64,000 nt of DNA from Micromonospora cabrerizensis (GCF_022230955.1 NZ_JAKKFI010000047.1:115651-179650), one strand, 5' to 3'; positions 7,094 through 16,092 are shown, counted from the stretch's first letter. The notes: generated from the letters alone by a model not told the origin. Translations and numbers: made by a program.

Positions 7094-7534
7094 TCAGACC
7101 GTTTCCGCGTCGGCGCGGCTCGGGTCCGCGGCGGGCAGCTGCTCCTGGCCGTCGGCGGGGTCCAGCTCGCTCTGGGGCTGCGGAACGTCGCGCAGGTGCT
7201 TGTTGTGCCGGGGCTCCTGGCGGGTCTTGGCGTCATTGAGTCGGCGGCGCAGGTCGTCCCGGACGTCGTTGAGCGCGGCGTGCAGGTCCTCCTCGGCGGA
7301 GGTGGTGACGATCTTCTGCCGGCCGGCGATCCAGCACTCCAGGGTGACCTTCTGGCCACGGGCCTCCCGGTCCTTCACCGACACCTCAATTTCGGTGGCG
7401 TCGGCGTGGAAACTGGCCAGCCGGGCGTCGAGGGTGACGAACTGCTCGGCGATCCAGTTGCGGTCGCCCTGCGAGAACCCGGCACCCACCCTCAGGCATT
7501 CCGCAACGGTGGCCGGGTTCGCCACGGCGCTCAT
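7094..7534 (-). CDS. HPF/RaiA-like ribosome-associated protein
   Basis: A 146-residue protein whose first 105 residues match the ribosome hibernation factor/RaiA fold: strands around FVTLDARLASFHADATEIEV, KVTLECWIAGRQ and IVTTSAEEDLHAALNDV, and a helix RDDLRRRLNDA. Such proteins bind the 30S subunit and silence or protect ribosomes in stationary phase. The C-terminal 40 residues are an acidic, low-complexity extension; the long dimerisation domain of actinobacterial HPF is absent, so it is a short form. The ATG at 7534 overlaps the stop of a 16-codon upstream frame (ATGA), which suggests coupled translation. Confidence 0.75.
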   Translation of the reverse strand: MSAVANPATVAECLRVGAGFSQGDRNWIAEQFVTLDARLASFHADATEIEVSVKDREARGQKVTLECWIAGRQKIVTTSAEEDLHAALNDVRDDLRRRLNDAKTRQEPRHNKHLRDVPQPQSELDPADGQEQLPAADPSRADAETV

Positions 7535-7581
7535 CGCTGCGCCTCGGAGACGTTTGCGGAGCCGATTTCGGTGATCATCAT
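7531..7581 (-). CDS. Possible 16-residue leader peptide before hibernation gene
   Basis: Reads MMITEIGSANVSEAQR and stops at a TGA that overlaps the ATG of the hibernation-factor gene (ATGA). A GAGAGG ribosome site lies eight bases before its ATG. Translation of this frame would place ribosomes at the downstream start, so it may set the level of that protein. It may instead be chance; no family is known for it. Confidence 0.35.
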   Translation of the reverse strand: MMITEIGSANVSEAQR

Positions 7582-7839
7582 GACGCTGACCTCTCGTCGA
7601 CGTGGAGCTGTCGGTGGTGCGTTGATCAAATGCATACCCAGTTCGGGCGGCCCCGGAAACCGCCGACGTGCAGTCGGGCGGGTCGGCCGTACCACATCGG
7701 GGCGTGATCAGGGCTTTGTCCACAGGTCGGTTCGTCGTCCACAGGTCGGGGGTGGGGCGCTGGTGGCGGTCGCTCCCGGGGCAGAGGCTCGTTGTCGAGT
7801 CGACTCGCGCTGGCAGGCCCCGATCCCCCTGGAGGGACG

Positions 7840-8595
7840 ATGTTCGACACTTACGTAACAATTGTCGGCAATGTGCTGACTACGCCCGAGTGGCGGCGTA
7901 CCACCCAGAGCAACACCCTGGTGGCCAACTTCAAGGTCGCCTCCACCGCCCGACGGCTCGACCGCGACAGCGGCCGGTGGGTCGACGGCAACTCGCTGCG
8001 CGTCCGCGTCAACTGTTGGCGCAAGCTCGCCGAGGGCGTGGCGGCATCAGTCATGGTCGGTGACCCGGTGGTGGTCTGCGGGCGGCTCTACACCCGTGAC
8101 TGGACCGACGACGCCGGCAACCACCGCACCCTCTACGAGCTGGAGGCGGTCGCCGTCGGCCACGACCTGTCCCGAGGGCGGGCCCGGTTCCTGCGTAACC
8201 GGCCCAGTGTCACGACCAGCACCGTGGAGGACGCGGAGGCCGAGAGTCGGGTGCACGGCGAGCCCACCGAGCCGGTCCCGGCCGGGCAGGCACCCGTGCT
8301 GCCCGACGACCGCCCACTGGACGACGACTTCGAGCTGCCCGACTACGCCGCGCTGCGCACCAGCCCGTTCGTCGACGGTCCGGCTGATGGGGATCTCGTC
8401 CGGAGCGGCGGGCGAAGCGGGCCAATCGACATCCTGCCGGACCTCGACGACGAGCTGGCCCTCCCACCCGAGGAGGACGACGACAACGCCGACCTGGACG
8501 ACGAACTGGAGCCGGTGCCGGACGAGGGCCAGCCGGAGCCCGCGCCGTCCGGTCGGGGGCGGCGTGGCAGGGGCCGGCTCCCGCAACCGGCATGA
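7840..8595 (+). CDS. ssb: Single-stranded DNA-binding protein, acidic long-tailed paralogue
   Basis: A 251-residue protein. Residues 1-115 form the OB fold of bacterial SSB: DTYVTIVGNVLTTPEWRR, VANFKVASTARR, LRVRVNCWRKLAEGVA, DPVVVCGRLYTRDW. The remaining 135 residues are disordered and acidic (LDDDFELPDY, EEDDDNADLDDELE) and end in a basic GRGRRGRGRLPQPA. The usual DDDIPF-type tip that recruits repair proteins is missing, so this is likely a second SSB paralogue and not the replicative one. The start ATG at 7840 has GGAGGG just upstream. It is monocistronic. Likely roles are recombination or natural uptake; these are inferred. Confidence 0.85.
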   Translation: MFDTYVTIVGNVLTTPEWRRTTQSNTLVANFKVASTARRLDRDSGRWVDGNSLRVRVNCWRKLAEGVAASVMVGDPVVVCGRLYTRDWTDDAGNHRTLYELEAVAVGHDLSRGRARFLRNRPSVTTSTVEDAEAESRVHGEPTEPVPAGQAPVLPDDRPLDDDFELPDYAALRTSPFVDGPADGDLVRSGGRSGPIDILPDLDDELALPPEEDDDNADLDDELEPVPDEGQPEPAPSGRGRRGRGRLPQPA

Positions 8596-8897
8596 CCCGT
8601 CGGTTCGGCCACTGCCGGCCGGCCGGCAACCGAGCTGCCTGAGGTTCCGTGCCGGTCGGGCGCCCTGCCGCCCGTCACCGCGTCGGCGGTGGCTGGGTCG
8701 GTGGGTGCCTGGCCAGACCAGGCGTCACGGCACGACGGGGGCGGGGTGGCGATGCGACCAGCGTCGTCACCCCGCGTGAACAACTGAAGGACCGGCCCGC
8801 CTGGCGTGCCACAACAGCGTCCTTCACCGGGGAAGCACCGTGGGCCGGGCCGGTTCCCGGGTTGCTCGTCTAGGCTGGCCGGCCGGAGGTGATGCGG
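8596..8897 (+). other. Intergenic region before cobD; no riboswitch seen
   Basis: About 300 bases between ssb and cobD without a gene. I looked for the conserved cores of a cobalamin riboswitch on both strands and did not find them. A TAGGCT hexamer at 8871-8876 is a plausible -10 for cobD, giving a very short leader that begins near the GGAGG at 8885-8889. Confidence 0.4.
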
Positions 8898-10097
8898 GTG
8901 CGACGGACAGCGCCGGTGGCGAACGCGGTGGGGCTGCTGGCCGGGTACGCGCTCGACCGGCTGCTCGGCGACCCACGTCGGTGGCATCCGGTGGCCGGCT
9001 TCGGTCAGGCCGCCAGCGCTCTGGAGCGCCGCCTCTACCGGCCGGACCGTTCGGCGGGTGCGGCGTTCACCGCGCTGGCCGTGGGCGGGCCGGTGCTGCT
9101 CGGAGCCGTCGCCGCGGCGGCCACCCGGCACCGGCCGGTGACCCGTGCGGTGCTCGTGGCTGCCAGCACATGGACCGTGCTGGGCGGCCGTACGCTGCGG
9201 CGCGAAGCCACCGTCATGGGTCGGACGCTGCGCGCCGGTGACCTCCCCGCTGCCCGTCAACGTCTCGGTCACCTCTGCGGCCGGGACCCGTCGACGCTGG
9301 GCGAGACCGAGCTGGCCCGCGCCACTGTCGAATCGGTCGCCGAGAACACGTCCGACGCGGTCGTCGCCCCACTGGTCTGGGGCGCGGTTGCCGGCCTGCC
9401 CGGGCTCCTGGGCTACCGCGCGGCGAACACCCTCGACGCGATGGTCGGGCACCGATCGGCGCGCTACGCACGGTTCGGCACCCCGGCCGCGCGGCTGGAC
9501 GACGTCCTCAACCTGGTGCCGTCCCGGCTGACCGGGCTGCTCACCATCGCTGTCGCGCCCGTCGCGCACGGGGACCGGCAGCGGGCCTGGCAGGTGTGGC
9601 GGCGTGACCGCAACGACCACCCGAGCCCCAACGCCGGCCAGTGCGAGGCGGCGATGGCCGGCGCGCTCGGCGTCCGCCTCGGTGGCCGCAACGTCTACTT
9701 CGGGCGCTCCGAGGTGCGGCCGTTCCTCGGCGACGGGCCCCGCCCCGAGGCCCGGCACCTGAAGCGCGCCGCCCGGATCTCCGGCGCGGTCGGATTGGCG
9801 GCGGTCGGGTTGGCGGCCGCGTACCCGGTGACCCTCGGCCGTCTGGTCGGCGCGGTGGGCCGGCGCGGCTGGGGCGCCGTGACCGGAGGGCGGGGGCTGG
9901 TCGTTCTGGCGGGTGGGTTCCGGCCCGGGGCCGCCGTCAGTGGGCGCGGGCTGCGTGCTGTCGGCGCGGGCGGGGCTGTCGGAGCGGGTGGGGCTGTCGG
10001 AGCGCGTGGGGCAGTCGGAGCGGGTGGGGCTGTCGGAGCGCGTGGGGCAGTCGGATCGAGCGGAATCGTTGGCGCGGGGCGGGGGAGCGGGCGGTGA
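8898..10097 (+). CDS. cobD: Adenosylcobinamide-phosphate synthase CobD/CbiB
   Basis: A 399-residue membrane enzyme that attaches the aminopropanol arm to cobyric acid in adenosylcobalamin synthesis. Family marks are clear: [20 protein letters not shown] near the start, then [37 protein letters not shown] and [20 protein letters not shown]. Several hydrophobic helices separate them. The start GTG at 8898 has GGAGG eight bases upstream; in-frame starts at 8889 and 8892 are too close to the site. The family normally ends near residue 315; the last 80 residues are a glycine/alanine/valine tail built from an 18-base tandem repeat. The stop overlaps the cobQ start (GTGA), so the two are coupled. 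Confidence 0.93.
   Translation: MRRTAPVANAVGLLAGYALDRLLGDPRRWHPVAGFGQAASALERRLYRPDRSAGAAFTALAVGGPVLLGAVAAAATRHRPVTRAVLVAASTWTVLGGRTLRREATVMGRTLRAGDLPAARQRLGHLCGRDPSTLGETELARATVESVAENTSDAVVAPLVWGAVAGLPGLLGYRAANTLDAMVGHRSARYARFGTPAARLDDVLNLVPSRLTGLLTIAVAPVAHGDRQRAWQVWRRDRNDHPSPNAGQCEAAMAGALGVRLGGRNVYFGRSEVRPFLGDGPRPEARHLKRAARISGAVGLAAVGLAAAYPVTLGRLVGAVGRRGWGAVTGGRGLVVLAGGFRPGAAVSGRGLRAVGAGGAVGAGGAVGARGAVGAGGAVGARGAVGSSGIVGAGRGSGR
9972..10061 (+). repeat. 18-base tandem repeat inside cobD (5 units)
   Basis: Five units of the type GGGGCTGTCGGAGCGGGT, alternating slightly (CTG/CAG, GGGT/CGCGT), encode [12 protein letters not shown] hexapeptides at the end of CobD. The frame is kept. Confidence 0.9.
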
Positions 10098-11641
10098 GCG
10101 GCGGGCTGCTGGTCGCCGGCACGACCTCCGACGCCGGCAAGAGTGTGCTCACCGCCGGAATCTGCCGGTGGCTGCACCGGCAGGGCGTGAAGGTGGCGCC
10201 GTACAAGGCACAGAACATGTCGAACAACTCTGCGGTGGTCGTCGGGCCGGACGGGCGCGGCGGGGAGATCGGACGAGCCCAGGCCATGCAGGCCGCGGCC
10301 TGTGGGCTGGCACCCGACCTGCGGTTCAACCCGGTGCTGCTCAAGCCGGGTAGCGACCTGGCCAGTCAGGTGGTGCTGCTCGGCGAAGCCGTCGACACCA
10401 TCACCGCCGGTACCTTCCGCCAGCTGCGTCCCCGGCTCGCCGAGACCGCGTACGGGGCGCTGGCCGAGCTGCGGGAGACGTACGACGTGGTGATCTGCGA
10501 GGGCGCCGGCAGCCCCGCCGAGATCAACCTGCGGGCCGGTGACTACGTCAACATGGGGCTGGCCCGGCACGCCAACCTGCCGGCCATCGTGGTTGGCGAC
10601 ATCGACCGGGGCGGTGTCTTCGCCTCGATGTTCGGCACCGTGGCGCTGCTCGACCCCGCCGACCAGGCGCTGATCGCCGGCTTCGTGATCAACAAGTTCC
10701 GGGGTGACCTCGGGCTGCTCCAGCCGGGGCTGGACATGCTGCGTCACGTCACCGGCCGCCCCACGTACGGGGTACTGCCCTGGGCACTGGACCTGTGGCT
10801 CGACGCGGAGGACTCACTCGTGTACGGCCGGGTGCTCGGCCGCCCCGCCGCCCCGCACGGCGCCGAATGGCTGGACGTGGCCGTCGTCCGCCTCCCCCGG
10901 ATCAGCAATGCCACCGACGTGGAGGCGCTGGCCACCGAGCCGGGTGTCCGCGTACGCCTCACCATCGAACCGGCCGAGCTGGCCGCCGCCGACCTGGTCG
11001 TCCTCCCCGGCTCCAAGTCCACCGTCGCCGACCTCGCCTGGCTGCGCGAGACGGGCCTCGCCGACGCGGTTGCCGCACACGTGGCGGCCGGCAAGCCACT
11101 GCTCGGTCTCTGCGGCGGCTTCCAGATGCTCGGCCGCGCCATCCACGACCCGGTGGAGAGCCGACAGGGCAGCGTGCCGGGGCTGGGCCTGCTGCCCATC
11201 GAGATCACTTTCGATGCACGCAAGACCGTCCGGCAGTCGGTGGGCACCGCGCACGGTGGCCTCCCGGTGCGCGGCTACGAGATCCACCACGGGTACGTCT
11301 CACACACCGACCCCACCCTGGCCCCGTTGCTGACCGGCGACGACGGTGTCGGCGAGGGCGCCGTTCTCGGCGTGGTGCACGGCACGCACTGGCACGGGGC
11401 GTTCGAGTCCGACGAGTTCCGCCGGTGGTTCCTCACCGAGGCGGCTCGCCTGGCTGGCCGTACCGGTTTCCAAGTCGCACCGGCCACCAGCTTCGCCGCC
11501 GCCCGGGAACGCTCACTCGATCTGCTCGGTGACCTGGTCGAGGAGCACCTGGATACCGACGCCCTCTGGCATCTCATCGAGACCGGCGCACCCGCGGGCC
11601 TCCCCTTCATCCCACCCGGTGCCCCACCAGCCGTCCGGTAG
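10094..11641 (+). CDS. cobQ: Cobyric acid synthase CobQ
   Basis: A 515-residue glutamine amidotransferase that amidates four carboxyl groups of adenosylcobyrinic a,c-diamide. The N-terminal half is a P-loop ATPase-like synthetase ([65 protein letters not shown]). The C-terminal type 1 glutaminase domain has its cysteine in [13 protein letters not shown] and the histidine in [13 protein letters not shown]. The GTG start at 10094 overlaps the cobD stop by four bases. Length and motifs are normal for the family. It works with cobD here and with cobB and cobC-cobT-cobA further along. Confidence 0.96.
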   Translation: MSGGLLVAGTTSDAGKSVLTAGICRWLHRQGVKVAPYKAQNMSNNSAVVVGPDGRGGEIGRAQAMQAAACGLAPDLRFNPVLLKPGSDLASQVVLLGEAVDTITAGTFRQLRPRLAETAYGALAELRETYDVVICEGAGSPAEINLRAGDYVNMGLARHANLPAIVVGDIDRGGVFASMFGTVALLDPADQALIAGFVINKFRGDLGLLQPGLDMLRHVTGRPTYGVLPWALDLWLDAEDSLVYGRVLGRPAAPHGAEWLDVAVVRLPRISNATDVEALATEPGVRVRLTIEPAELAAADLVVLPGSKSTVADLAWLRETGLADAVAAHVAAGKPLLGLCGGFQMLGRAIHDPVESRQGSVPGLGLLPIEITFDARKTVRQSVGTAHGGLPVRGYEIHHGYVSHTDPTLAPLLTGDDGVGEGAVLGVVHGTHWHGAFESDEFRRWFLTEAARLAGRTGFQVAPATSFAAARERSLDLLGDLVEEHLDTDALWHLIETGAPAGLPFIPPGAPPAVR

Positions 11642-11819
11642 CCCGAAAGCTGATCCCGCCACCACCCTCGGCCGGCGTTGATCCGCTGACCCTGGTCGAT
11701 CATGGGGGTGTGGTGCCTAGAGCGTGGGGCGTGGTGCCTAGAGCGTCGGGCTTCGGCGTTCGCGTGGGGCGACCGGCGGAGGCGCGGTGTGGTCGGGCGG
11801 GTGAGTGGGATGTTGGGGT

Positions 11820-12221
11820 CTAGGGGCGGATGTCGGCGGGGCGGTCGGTAGTCGGGAGGCCGGCGGCGAGCCAGGCGTCGACGCCGCCGATCATGTCGGT
11901 GGCCCGACGCAGACCGAGGGTCTGCAAACTGGCGGCGGCCAGGCTGGAGCTGTAGCCCTGCCGGCACACCAGCACGATCTCCCGGTCGTACCCGGTGGCT
12001 TCCGGGATCCGCCAGGCGCTGGCCGGGTCGAGCCGCCATTCCAGCACGGTACGGTCGATGACGACCGCGCCTGGGAGGTCGCCCTGTTCACGGCGTTGCA
12101 GTTCGGTGCGGGTGTCAACCAGCAGCGCACCGCCGCGGACCGCCTCGACGGTCTGCTGTGGAGTAAGTCGGTGCAGCCCGGCACGGGCCTGTTCGAGCAG
12201 GGCGTCGATACCGGGGCTCAT
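11820..12221 (-). CDS. Rhodanese-like sulfurtransferase
   Basis: A 133-residue single rhodanese domain. The active-site loop is LVCRQGYSSSLAAASL with the nucleophile Cys86, and GALLVDTRTELQRREQGDLPGAVVID is the conserved front part, here split by known strand boundaries near residue 35 and 55. Such enzymes move sulfane sulfur to thiol acceptors; the partner is unknown. The start ATG at 12221 is preferred, since the frame open to 12263 has no better site. It converges on cobQ across about 180 bases that contain a tandem GTGGTGCCTAGAGCGT duplication (around 11709-11750) and nothing else recognised. Confidence 0.85.
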   Translation of the reverse strand: MSPGIDALLEQARAGLHRLTPQQTVEAVRGGALLVDTRTELQRREQGDLPGAVVIDRTVLEWRLDPASAWRIPEATGYDREIVLVCRQGYSSSLAAASLQTLGLRRATDMIGGVDAWLAAGLPTTDRPADIRP

Positions 12222-12463
12222 CACGTCTCGGAGCACCACCCGATGATGCCGACTTGGCGGCACCCAGGGCGGCGAACGGGCCCCCCGTCACCCGTCGCCA
12301 CCCCAATTCCCCCGGACGTGACGATGGCCGGCCAGGGGCGATCAGCCGGACGTGTCACGTGGCTGTTGCCGGTCGCCGCTCCGACACAACCCGGCCAGCC
12401 TGACGTAGCCCGGCCAGTCCGGTCAGGCCGCTGGTGCGGCGTGATCCACTCGGCTTTACGGAA

Positions 12464-12496
12464 ATCGCGGTATCCGGTCGACCGGGATACCGCGAT
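12464..12496. promoter_or_regulatory. 33-base palindrome in a divergent intergenic region
   Basis: ATCGCGGTATCC (12464-12475) and GGATACCGCGAT (12485-12496) are perfect inverted arms around GGTCGACCG, whose core CGGTCGACCG (12475-12484) is itself a palindrome. It lies between the minus-strand rhodanese gene and the plus-strand kinase gene, 42 bases before the kinase -10. This looks like a protein-binding operator. Confidence 0.6.
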
Positions 12497-12537
12497 ATCA
12501 ATGATCCGGAGTTGATCACTCGGGTGGGCGGCGGCGG

Positions 12538-12543
12538 CATACT
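12538..12543 (+). promoter_or_regulatory. -10 element of a leaderless promoter (CATACT)
   Basis: CATACT is followed by six bases and ATG at 12550. This favours the long form of the kinase gene that includes the 45-base repeats. Confidence 0.4.
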
Positions 12544-12549
12544 TCGGTC

Positions 12550-13386
12550 ATGCACGAGACTGCGCCGACCTCGGAGGTCGGGCGGTCGGCAGCGCATCGC
12601 GAGACTGCGCTGACCTCGGAGGTCGGGCGGTCGGCAGCGCATCGGGAGGCCTCGCTGACCTCGGAGGCCGGGCGGCTGGCAGCACACCGGAGGGCCATGG
12701 ACATCGCAGGAGCGGCGGATCAGGCCGACGAGGTCGAGGGACCGGCCGGTCGTCGGACTGGCAGGTCGTCCGTGGCAGTGGTCGAGGCGTACGCCGAACT
12801 GGCCCGTCGGGTGCTCGCGGGCCCGGCGCGGTTGGGGCGGACCCGGCTGGTCGCTGTCGACGGGCCGAGCGGCGCGGGCAAGAGCCGGTTCGCGGCGCGC
12901 CTCGCGGATGCCCTGGCGGCGCTGCCCGGCGGCCGGCCGCCCGTGGTGCACACCGACGACCTGCTCGACGGTTGGGACGACCAGGTCACCTTCTGGCCCC
13001 GCCTCGATGACTGGGTGCTCGGGCCGCTGCGGGAGGGGAGGCCCGGTGCCTACCGGCGCTACAGCTGGGTGCGGCAACGTTTCCTGACCCGGCCGGTTCC
13101 GGTTCCGGTCGCGCCGGTGCTGGTCCTGGAGGGGGTCAGCGCGGCCCGTGCCGTCGTCGGGCCGGAGCTGACGCTGGCCGTGTTCGTCACCGCCCCCGCA
13201 TTGTTGCGGTTGGAGCGCGCGGTCGCCCGGGACGGGCCGGAGATCCTGCCCGAGCTGCGTCGCTGGCACGCCGGTGAGCGGGCGCACTTCGCCGCCGACG
13301 ACACGGCGAATCGCGCGGACCTGCTGGTGGACGGTGCGCCGACGCTGCCGCACGACACGGACCGGTACTACCTTCGCATCGGCTGA
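12550..13386 (+). CDS. Uridine kinase-like P-loop protein with repeated N-terminus
   Basis: A 278-residue protein. The kinase part starts at about residue 75: Walker A VAVDGPSGAGKSRFA, then VVHTDDLLDGWDDQVTFWPRL with the acidic residues that hold the acceptor, and VLVLEGVSAARAVVGPELTL. This resembles the uridine kinase/(d)NTP-binding AAA group; the true substrate is unknown. Residues 3-47 are three near-identical 15-residue units encoded by 45-base repeats. A start at ATG 12697 (GGAGGG two bases before) would remove them, but a CATACT element six bases before 12550 supports the long form. It is divergent from the rhodanese gene. Confidence 0.8.
   Translation: MHETAPTSEVGRSAAHRETALTSEVGRSAAHREASLTSEAGRLAAHRRAMDIAGAADQADEVEGPAGRRTGRSSVAVVEAYAELARRVLAGPARLGRTRLVAVDGPSGAGKSRFAARLADALAALPGGRPPVVHTDDLLDGWDDQVTFWPRLDDWVLGPLREGRPGAYRRYSWVRQRFLTRPVPVPVAPVLVLEGVSAARAVVGPELTLAVFVTAPALLRLERAVARDGPEILPELRRWHAGERAHFAADDTANRADLLVDGAPTLPHDTDRYYLRIG
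12556..12690 (+). repeat. 45-base direct repeat, three copies
   Basis: Copies at 12556-12600, 12601-12645 and 12646-12690. The first two are nearly identical and the third is diverged. Each holds the dyad GACCTC-G-GAGGTC, with one change in copy 3. In frame they encode ETAxTSEVGRSAAHR units at the front of the kinase-like protein. Confidence 0.9.
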
Positions 13387-13484
13387 GCGGGGGCATGGAC
13401 GTCCGCCAGTGGCTACGGCACGATGCGAGAGGGCCGCCACCGGCAGGCACGGGGCGGGACAGCGCGGCGATCGGGGGACTCATC

Positions 13485-14630
13485 ATGTCGGCAACGGACA
13501 CGCCCGCGCGGCGCCGGATCACTCTCACCGGCATCAGCTCGCGGGCCTGGGAGCATCCGGCCGACCGGGGCGCCCTGGTCGCGTTGCGGGAGCTGCGCGG
13601 GTTCGACGACGTGGTGCGGTCGTTCTTCGGGATGTGGAACGAGCGCGGTTTCCGGCTGTCGGTGCTGGCCTCCGGGATCCGGGTCGACCACCGGCAGTAC
13701 CCGGGGGTGTGGCAGCGCTACGCCGAGGCCGCGGCGGCGCTCGACGTGGCGGAACTGCCCGAGCTGTACGTGACCCAGTCGCCCTGGTTGGGGGCCGAGG
13801 CAGTCGGCCTGGAACGGCCGTTCATCGTGCTGAACTCCGCGTGCGTGCAGCACCTGGACGAGGACGAGCTGCGCTGCCTGCTCGGCCACGAGCTGGGGCA
13901 CGTGGGCAGTGGGCACGCGGTCTACAAGACCATGCTCATGATCCTCACCCGGTGGGCGGCCAACCTGAGCTGGTTGCCGGTGGGCGCGATCGCGCTGCGG
14001 GCGATCATCGCGGCGATGTTGGAGTGGTGGCGTAAGGCGGAGCTGTCCGCCGATCGGGCCGGTCTGCTCGCCGGGCAGGACCCGGCCGCCGCGCTGCGGC
14101 TGCTCATGAAGCTCGCGGGCGGCGGTGACCTGTCGCAGATCGACACCGCCGCGTTCCTGGAGCAGGCCGCCGAGTACGCCGGCGGCGGCGACCTGCGCGA
14201 CAGCCTGCACAAGATCAAAATGACGGCGTGGAGCACCCACCCGGCCCCGGTGGCCCGGGCGGCGCAGTTGCGCCAGTGGATCGACTCCGGGGCGTACGGG
14301 CAGGTGCTGGCCGGTGACTACCCGCGCCGCGACGACGACAGCTCGACCAGCGTGTCGGAGGAGATCAAGGCCGCTGCCGAGTCGTACCGGGAGGAGTTCA
14401 GTCAGTCCACCGACCCGCTGGTGGGGTTGCTGCGGCGGCTCGGCGACGGTGCCAGCGACGTCGGCGAGTGGGTGGGCGGCACCGCCGGTCGGGCCCGCTC
14501 GTGGATGGACGCCGCCACCGAGGCCGCCGGCCGCGCTCACCGCGCCGGCCGGGCCGCGCCCGGCGCGTGGCAGGGCACCGGGCCGGCGGGTGGCGGTGAC
14601 GGGACGGGCTCCGCCAGCACGCCCCGGTAA
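13485..14630 (+). CDS. M48-family zinc metalloprotease
   Basis: A 381-residue protein with the M48 zinc motif LLGHELGHVGSGHAVY (HExxH, about residues 130-140) and the third ligand region KAELSADRAGLLAG. Two hydrophobic stretches follow the motif (MLMILTRWAANLSWLPVGAI and ALRAIIAAMLEWW), as in HtpX-like membrane proteases. The C-terminal part (QAAEYAGGGDLRDSLHKI and later) is an alanine-rich linker with a helical tail and no known domain. The start ATG at 13485 follows a GGGGGAC site; the frame is open to 13395. M48 enzymes clear damaged membrane proteins; that use here is inferred. Confidence 0.87.
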   Translation: MSATDTPARRRITLTGISSRAWEHPADRGALVALRELRGFDDVVRSFFGMWNERGFRLSVLASGIRVDHRQYPGVWQRYAEAAAALDVAELPELYVTQSPWLGAEAVGLERPFIVLNSACVQHLDEDELRCLLGHELGHVGSGHAVYKTMLMILTRWAANLSWLPVGAIALRAIIAAMLEWWRKAELSADRAGLLAGQDPAAALRLLMKLAGGGDLSQIDTAAFLEQAAEYAGGGDLRDSLHKIKMTAWSTHPAPVARAAQLRQWIDSGAYGQVLAGDYPRRDDDSSTSVSEEIKAAAESYREEFSQSTDPLVGLLRRLGDGASDVGEWVGGTAGRARSWMDAATEAAGRAHRAGRAAPGAWQGTGPAGGGDGTGSASTPR

Positions 14631-14638
14631 GGCCGGCA

Positions 14639-14644
14639 TACGAT
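14639..14644 (+). promoter_or_regulatory. -10 element of a leaderless promoter (TACGAT)
   Basis: TACGAT, seven bases, then ATG at 14652. The hexamer lies inside a small inverted repeat (CCGGCAT-ACG-ATGCCGG), which could also be read by a regulator. Confidence 0.5.
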
Positions 14645-14651
14645 GCCGGTC

Positions 14652-16028
14652 ATGACCTCACCGATCATGTCCGAGTCCGAGGTGCGGGCCGCCGTCGAGC
14701 GGGAGATGCCCGGCGTACGCGCCGACCTGGAACGTCTCGTCCGCATCCCCGGCATCGCCTTCGAGGGTTTCGACCACTCACACGTGGAACGTTCCGCCGA
14801 GGCGGTCGCCGAGCTACTGCGCGGCTGCGGCCTGGACGTCAAGATCGTGCGTTCCGGCGGTCAGCCGGCCGTGATCGGCCGTCGGGCGGCCCCGCCCGGT
14901 GCGCCGACCGTCCTGCTCTACGCCCACCACGACGTGCAGCCGGTCGGCGACCGGTCGCTGTGGGAGTCCGACCCGTTCGAGCCGGTGGAGCGCGACGGCC
15001 GGCTCTACGCCCGGGGCGCGGCCGACGACAAGGCCGGGATCATGGCGCACGTGGCGGCACTGCGGGCGTACGGCGACGCGCTGCCGGTCGGTGTGGTGCT
15101 CTTCATCGAGGGCGAGGAGGAGTACGGCTCCGACTCGCTGGAGCAACTGCTGGTCGAGCACCGCGACGAGATCACCTCGGACGTCATCGTGATCGCCGAC
15201 TCCGGCAACTGGGACATCGGCGTACCGGCGTTGACCACCTCGCTGCGCGGCGTCGTCAACTGTTTCGTCGAGGTGCGCACACTGGACCACGCGGTGCACA
15301 GCGGCATGTTCGGCGGTGCGGTGCCGGACGCGCTCACCGCGCTGGTCCGCCTGCTGGCGACCCTGCACGACGACGCCGGTGACGTGGCGGTGGACGGGCT
15401 GGTCGGCCGGGAGGGCGCCACCGTCGACTACCCCGAGGACCGGGTGCGGGCCGAGGCCGGTCTGGCCGACGGCGTGCAGTTCATCGGCACCGGCCGGATC
15501 ACCGACCGGCTCTGGACCAAGCCCGCGGTGGCGGTGCTCGGGATCGACGCGCCGTCCACCGCCGAGGCGCCGAACGCCCTGGTCCCGGCCGCGAAGGCGA
15601 AGCTCAACGTCCGTCTCGCTCCGGGCGACGACCCCAAGCGGGCGTACGCGGCGATCCGCGCGCACCTGGAGAAGCACGCTCCGTGGGGTGCCCAGGTGAC
15701 CGTCAGCCTGGAGCACGACGGCAACCCGTGCGTGATCGACGCGTCCGGGCCGATGTTCGACGCCGCCCGTTCGGCCTTCCGGTCTGCCTGGGACGGCACC
15801 GACCCGGTGGACGTCGGCATCGGCGGTTCGATCCCGTTCATCGCCACCTTCCAGGAGATGTTCCCGGACGCGGCGATCCTGGTGACCGGTGTGGAGGACC
15901 CGCACGCCCGCGCGCACGGCCCGAACGAGAGTCTGCACCTGGGTGAGTTCGCCAAGGTCTGTCTCGCCGAGGCGCTGTTGCTCGGCAAGGTCGCCACCGC
16001 GGGCAAGGTAGCGGCTGCGGGCAGTTAG
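14652..16028 (+). CDS. M20/M25/M40-family dipeptidase
   Basis: A 458-residue zinc peptidase of the M20 type. Metal-binding and catalytic marks are TVLLYAHHDVQPVGD (His and Asp), LYARGAADDKAGIMAHV (bridging Asp), FIEGEEEYGSDSL (Glu pair) and a late histidine in VEDPHARAHGPNESLHL. The inserted dimerisation domain contains TTSLRGVVNCFVEV and HSGMFGGAVPDA. Such enzymes cut dipeptides or related amides in the cytoplasm. The start at 14652 rests on the TACGAT promoter; an ATG at 14643 lies inside that element. It is monocistronic. Confidence 0.93.
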   Translation: MTSPIMSESEVRAAVEREMPGVRADLERLVRIPGIAFEGFDHSHVERSAEAVAELLRGCGLDVKIVRSGGQPAVIGRRAAPPGAPTVLLYAHHDVQPVGDRSLWESDPFEPVERDGRLYARGAADDKAGIMAHVAALRAYGDALPVGVVLFIEGEEEYGSDSLEQLLVEHRDEITSDVIVIADSGNWDIGVPALTTSLRGVVNCFVEVRTLDHAVHSGMFGGAVPDALTALVRLLATLHDDAGDVAVDGLVGREGATVDYPEDRVRAEAGLADGVQFIGTGRITDRLWTKPAVAVLGIDAPSTAEAPNALVPAAKAKLNVRLAPGDDPKRAYAAIRAHLEKHAPWGAQVTVSLEHDGNPCVIDASGPMFDAARSAFRSAWDGTDPVDVGIGGSIPFIATFQEMFPDAAILVTGVEDPHARAHGPNESLHLGEFAKVCLAEALLLGKVATAGKVAAAGS

Positions 16029-16092
16029 GTCACGGAACGGCGATTTTGGGCCTGATCTGGGAGTTTACGGCGTGTCGGATGGTCAGCTGTTA

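Noticed and set aside
8596..8897. Cobalamin riboswitch upstream of cobD
   Set aside because: A GGGGAAGCACCG stretch is faintly suggestive, but the other conserved core segments are missing on both strands.
12550..12690. CRISPR array
   Set aside because: Three repeats of 45 bases are direct tandem copies with no unique spacers between them, and no cas genes are present.
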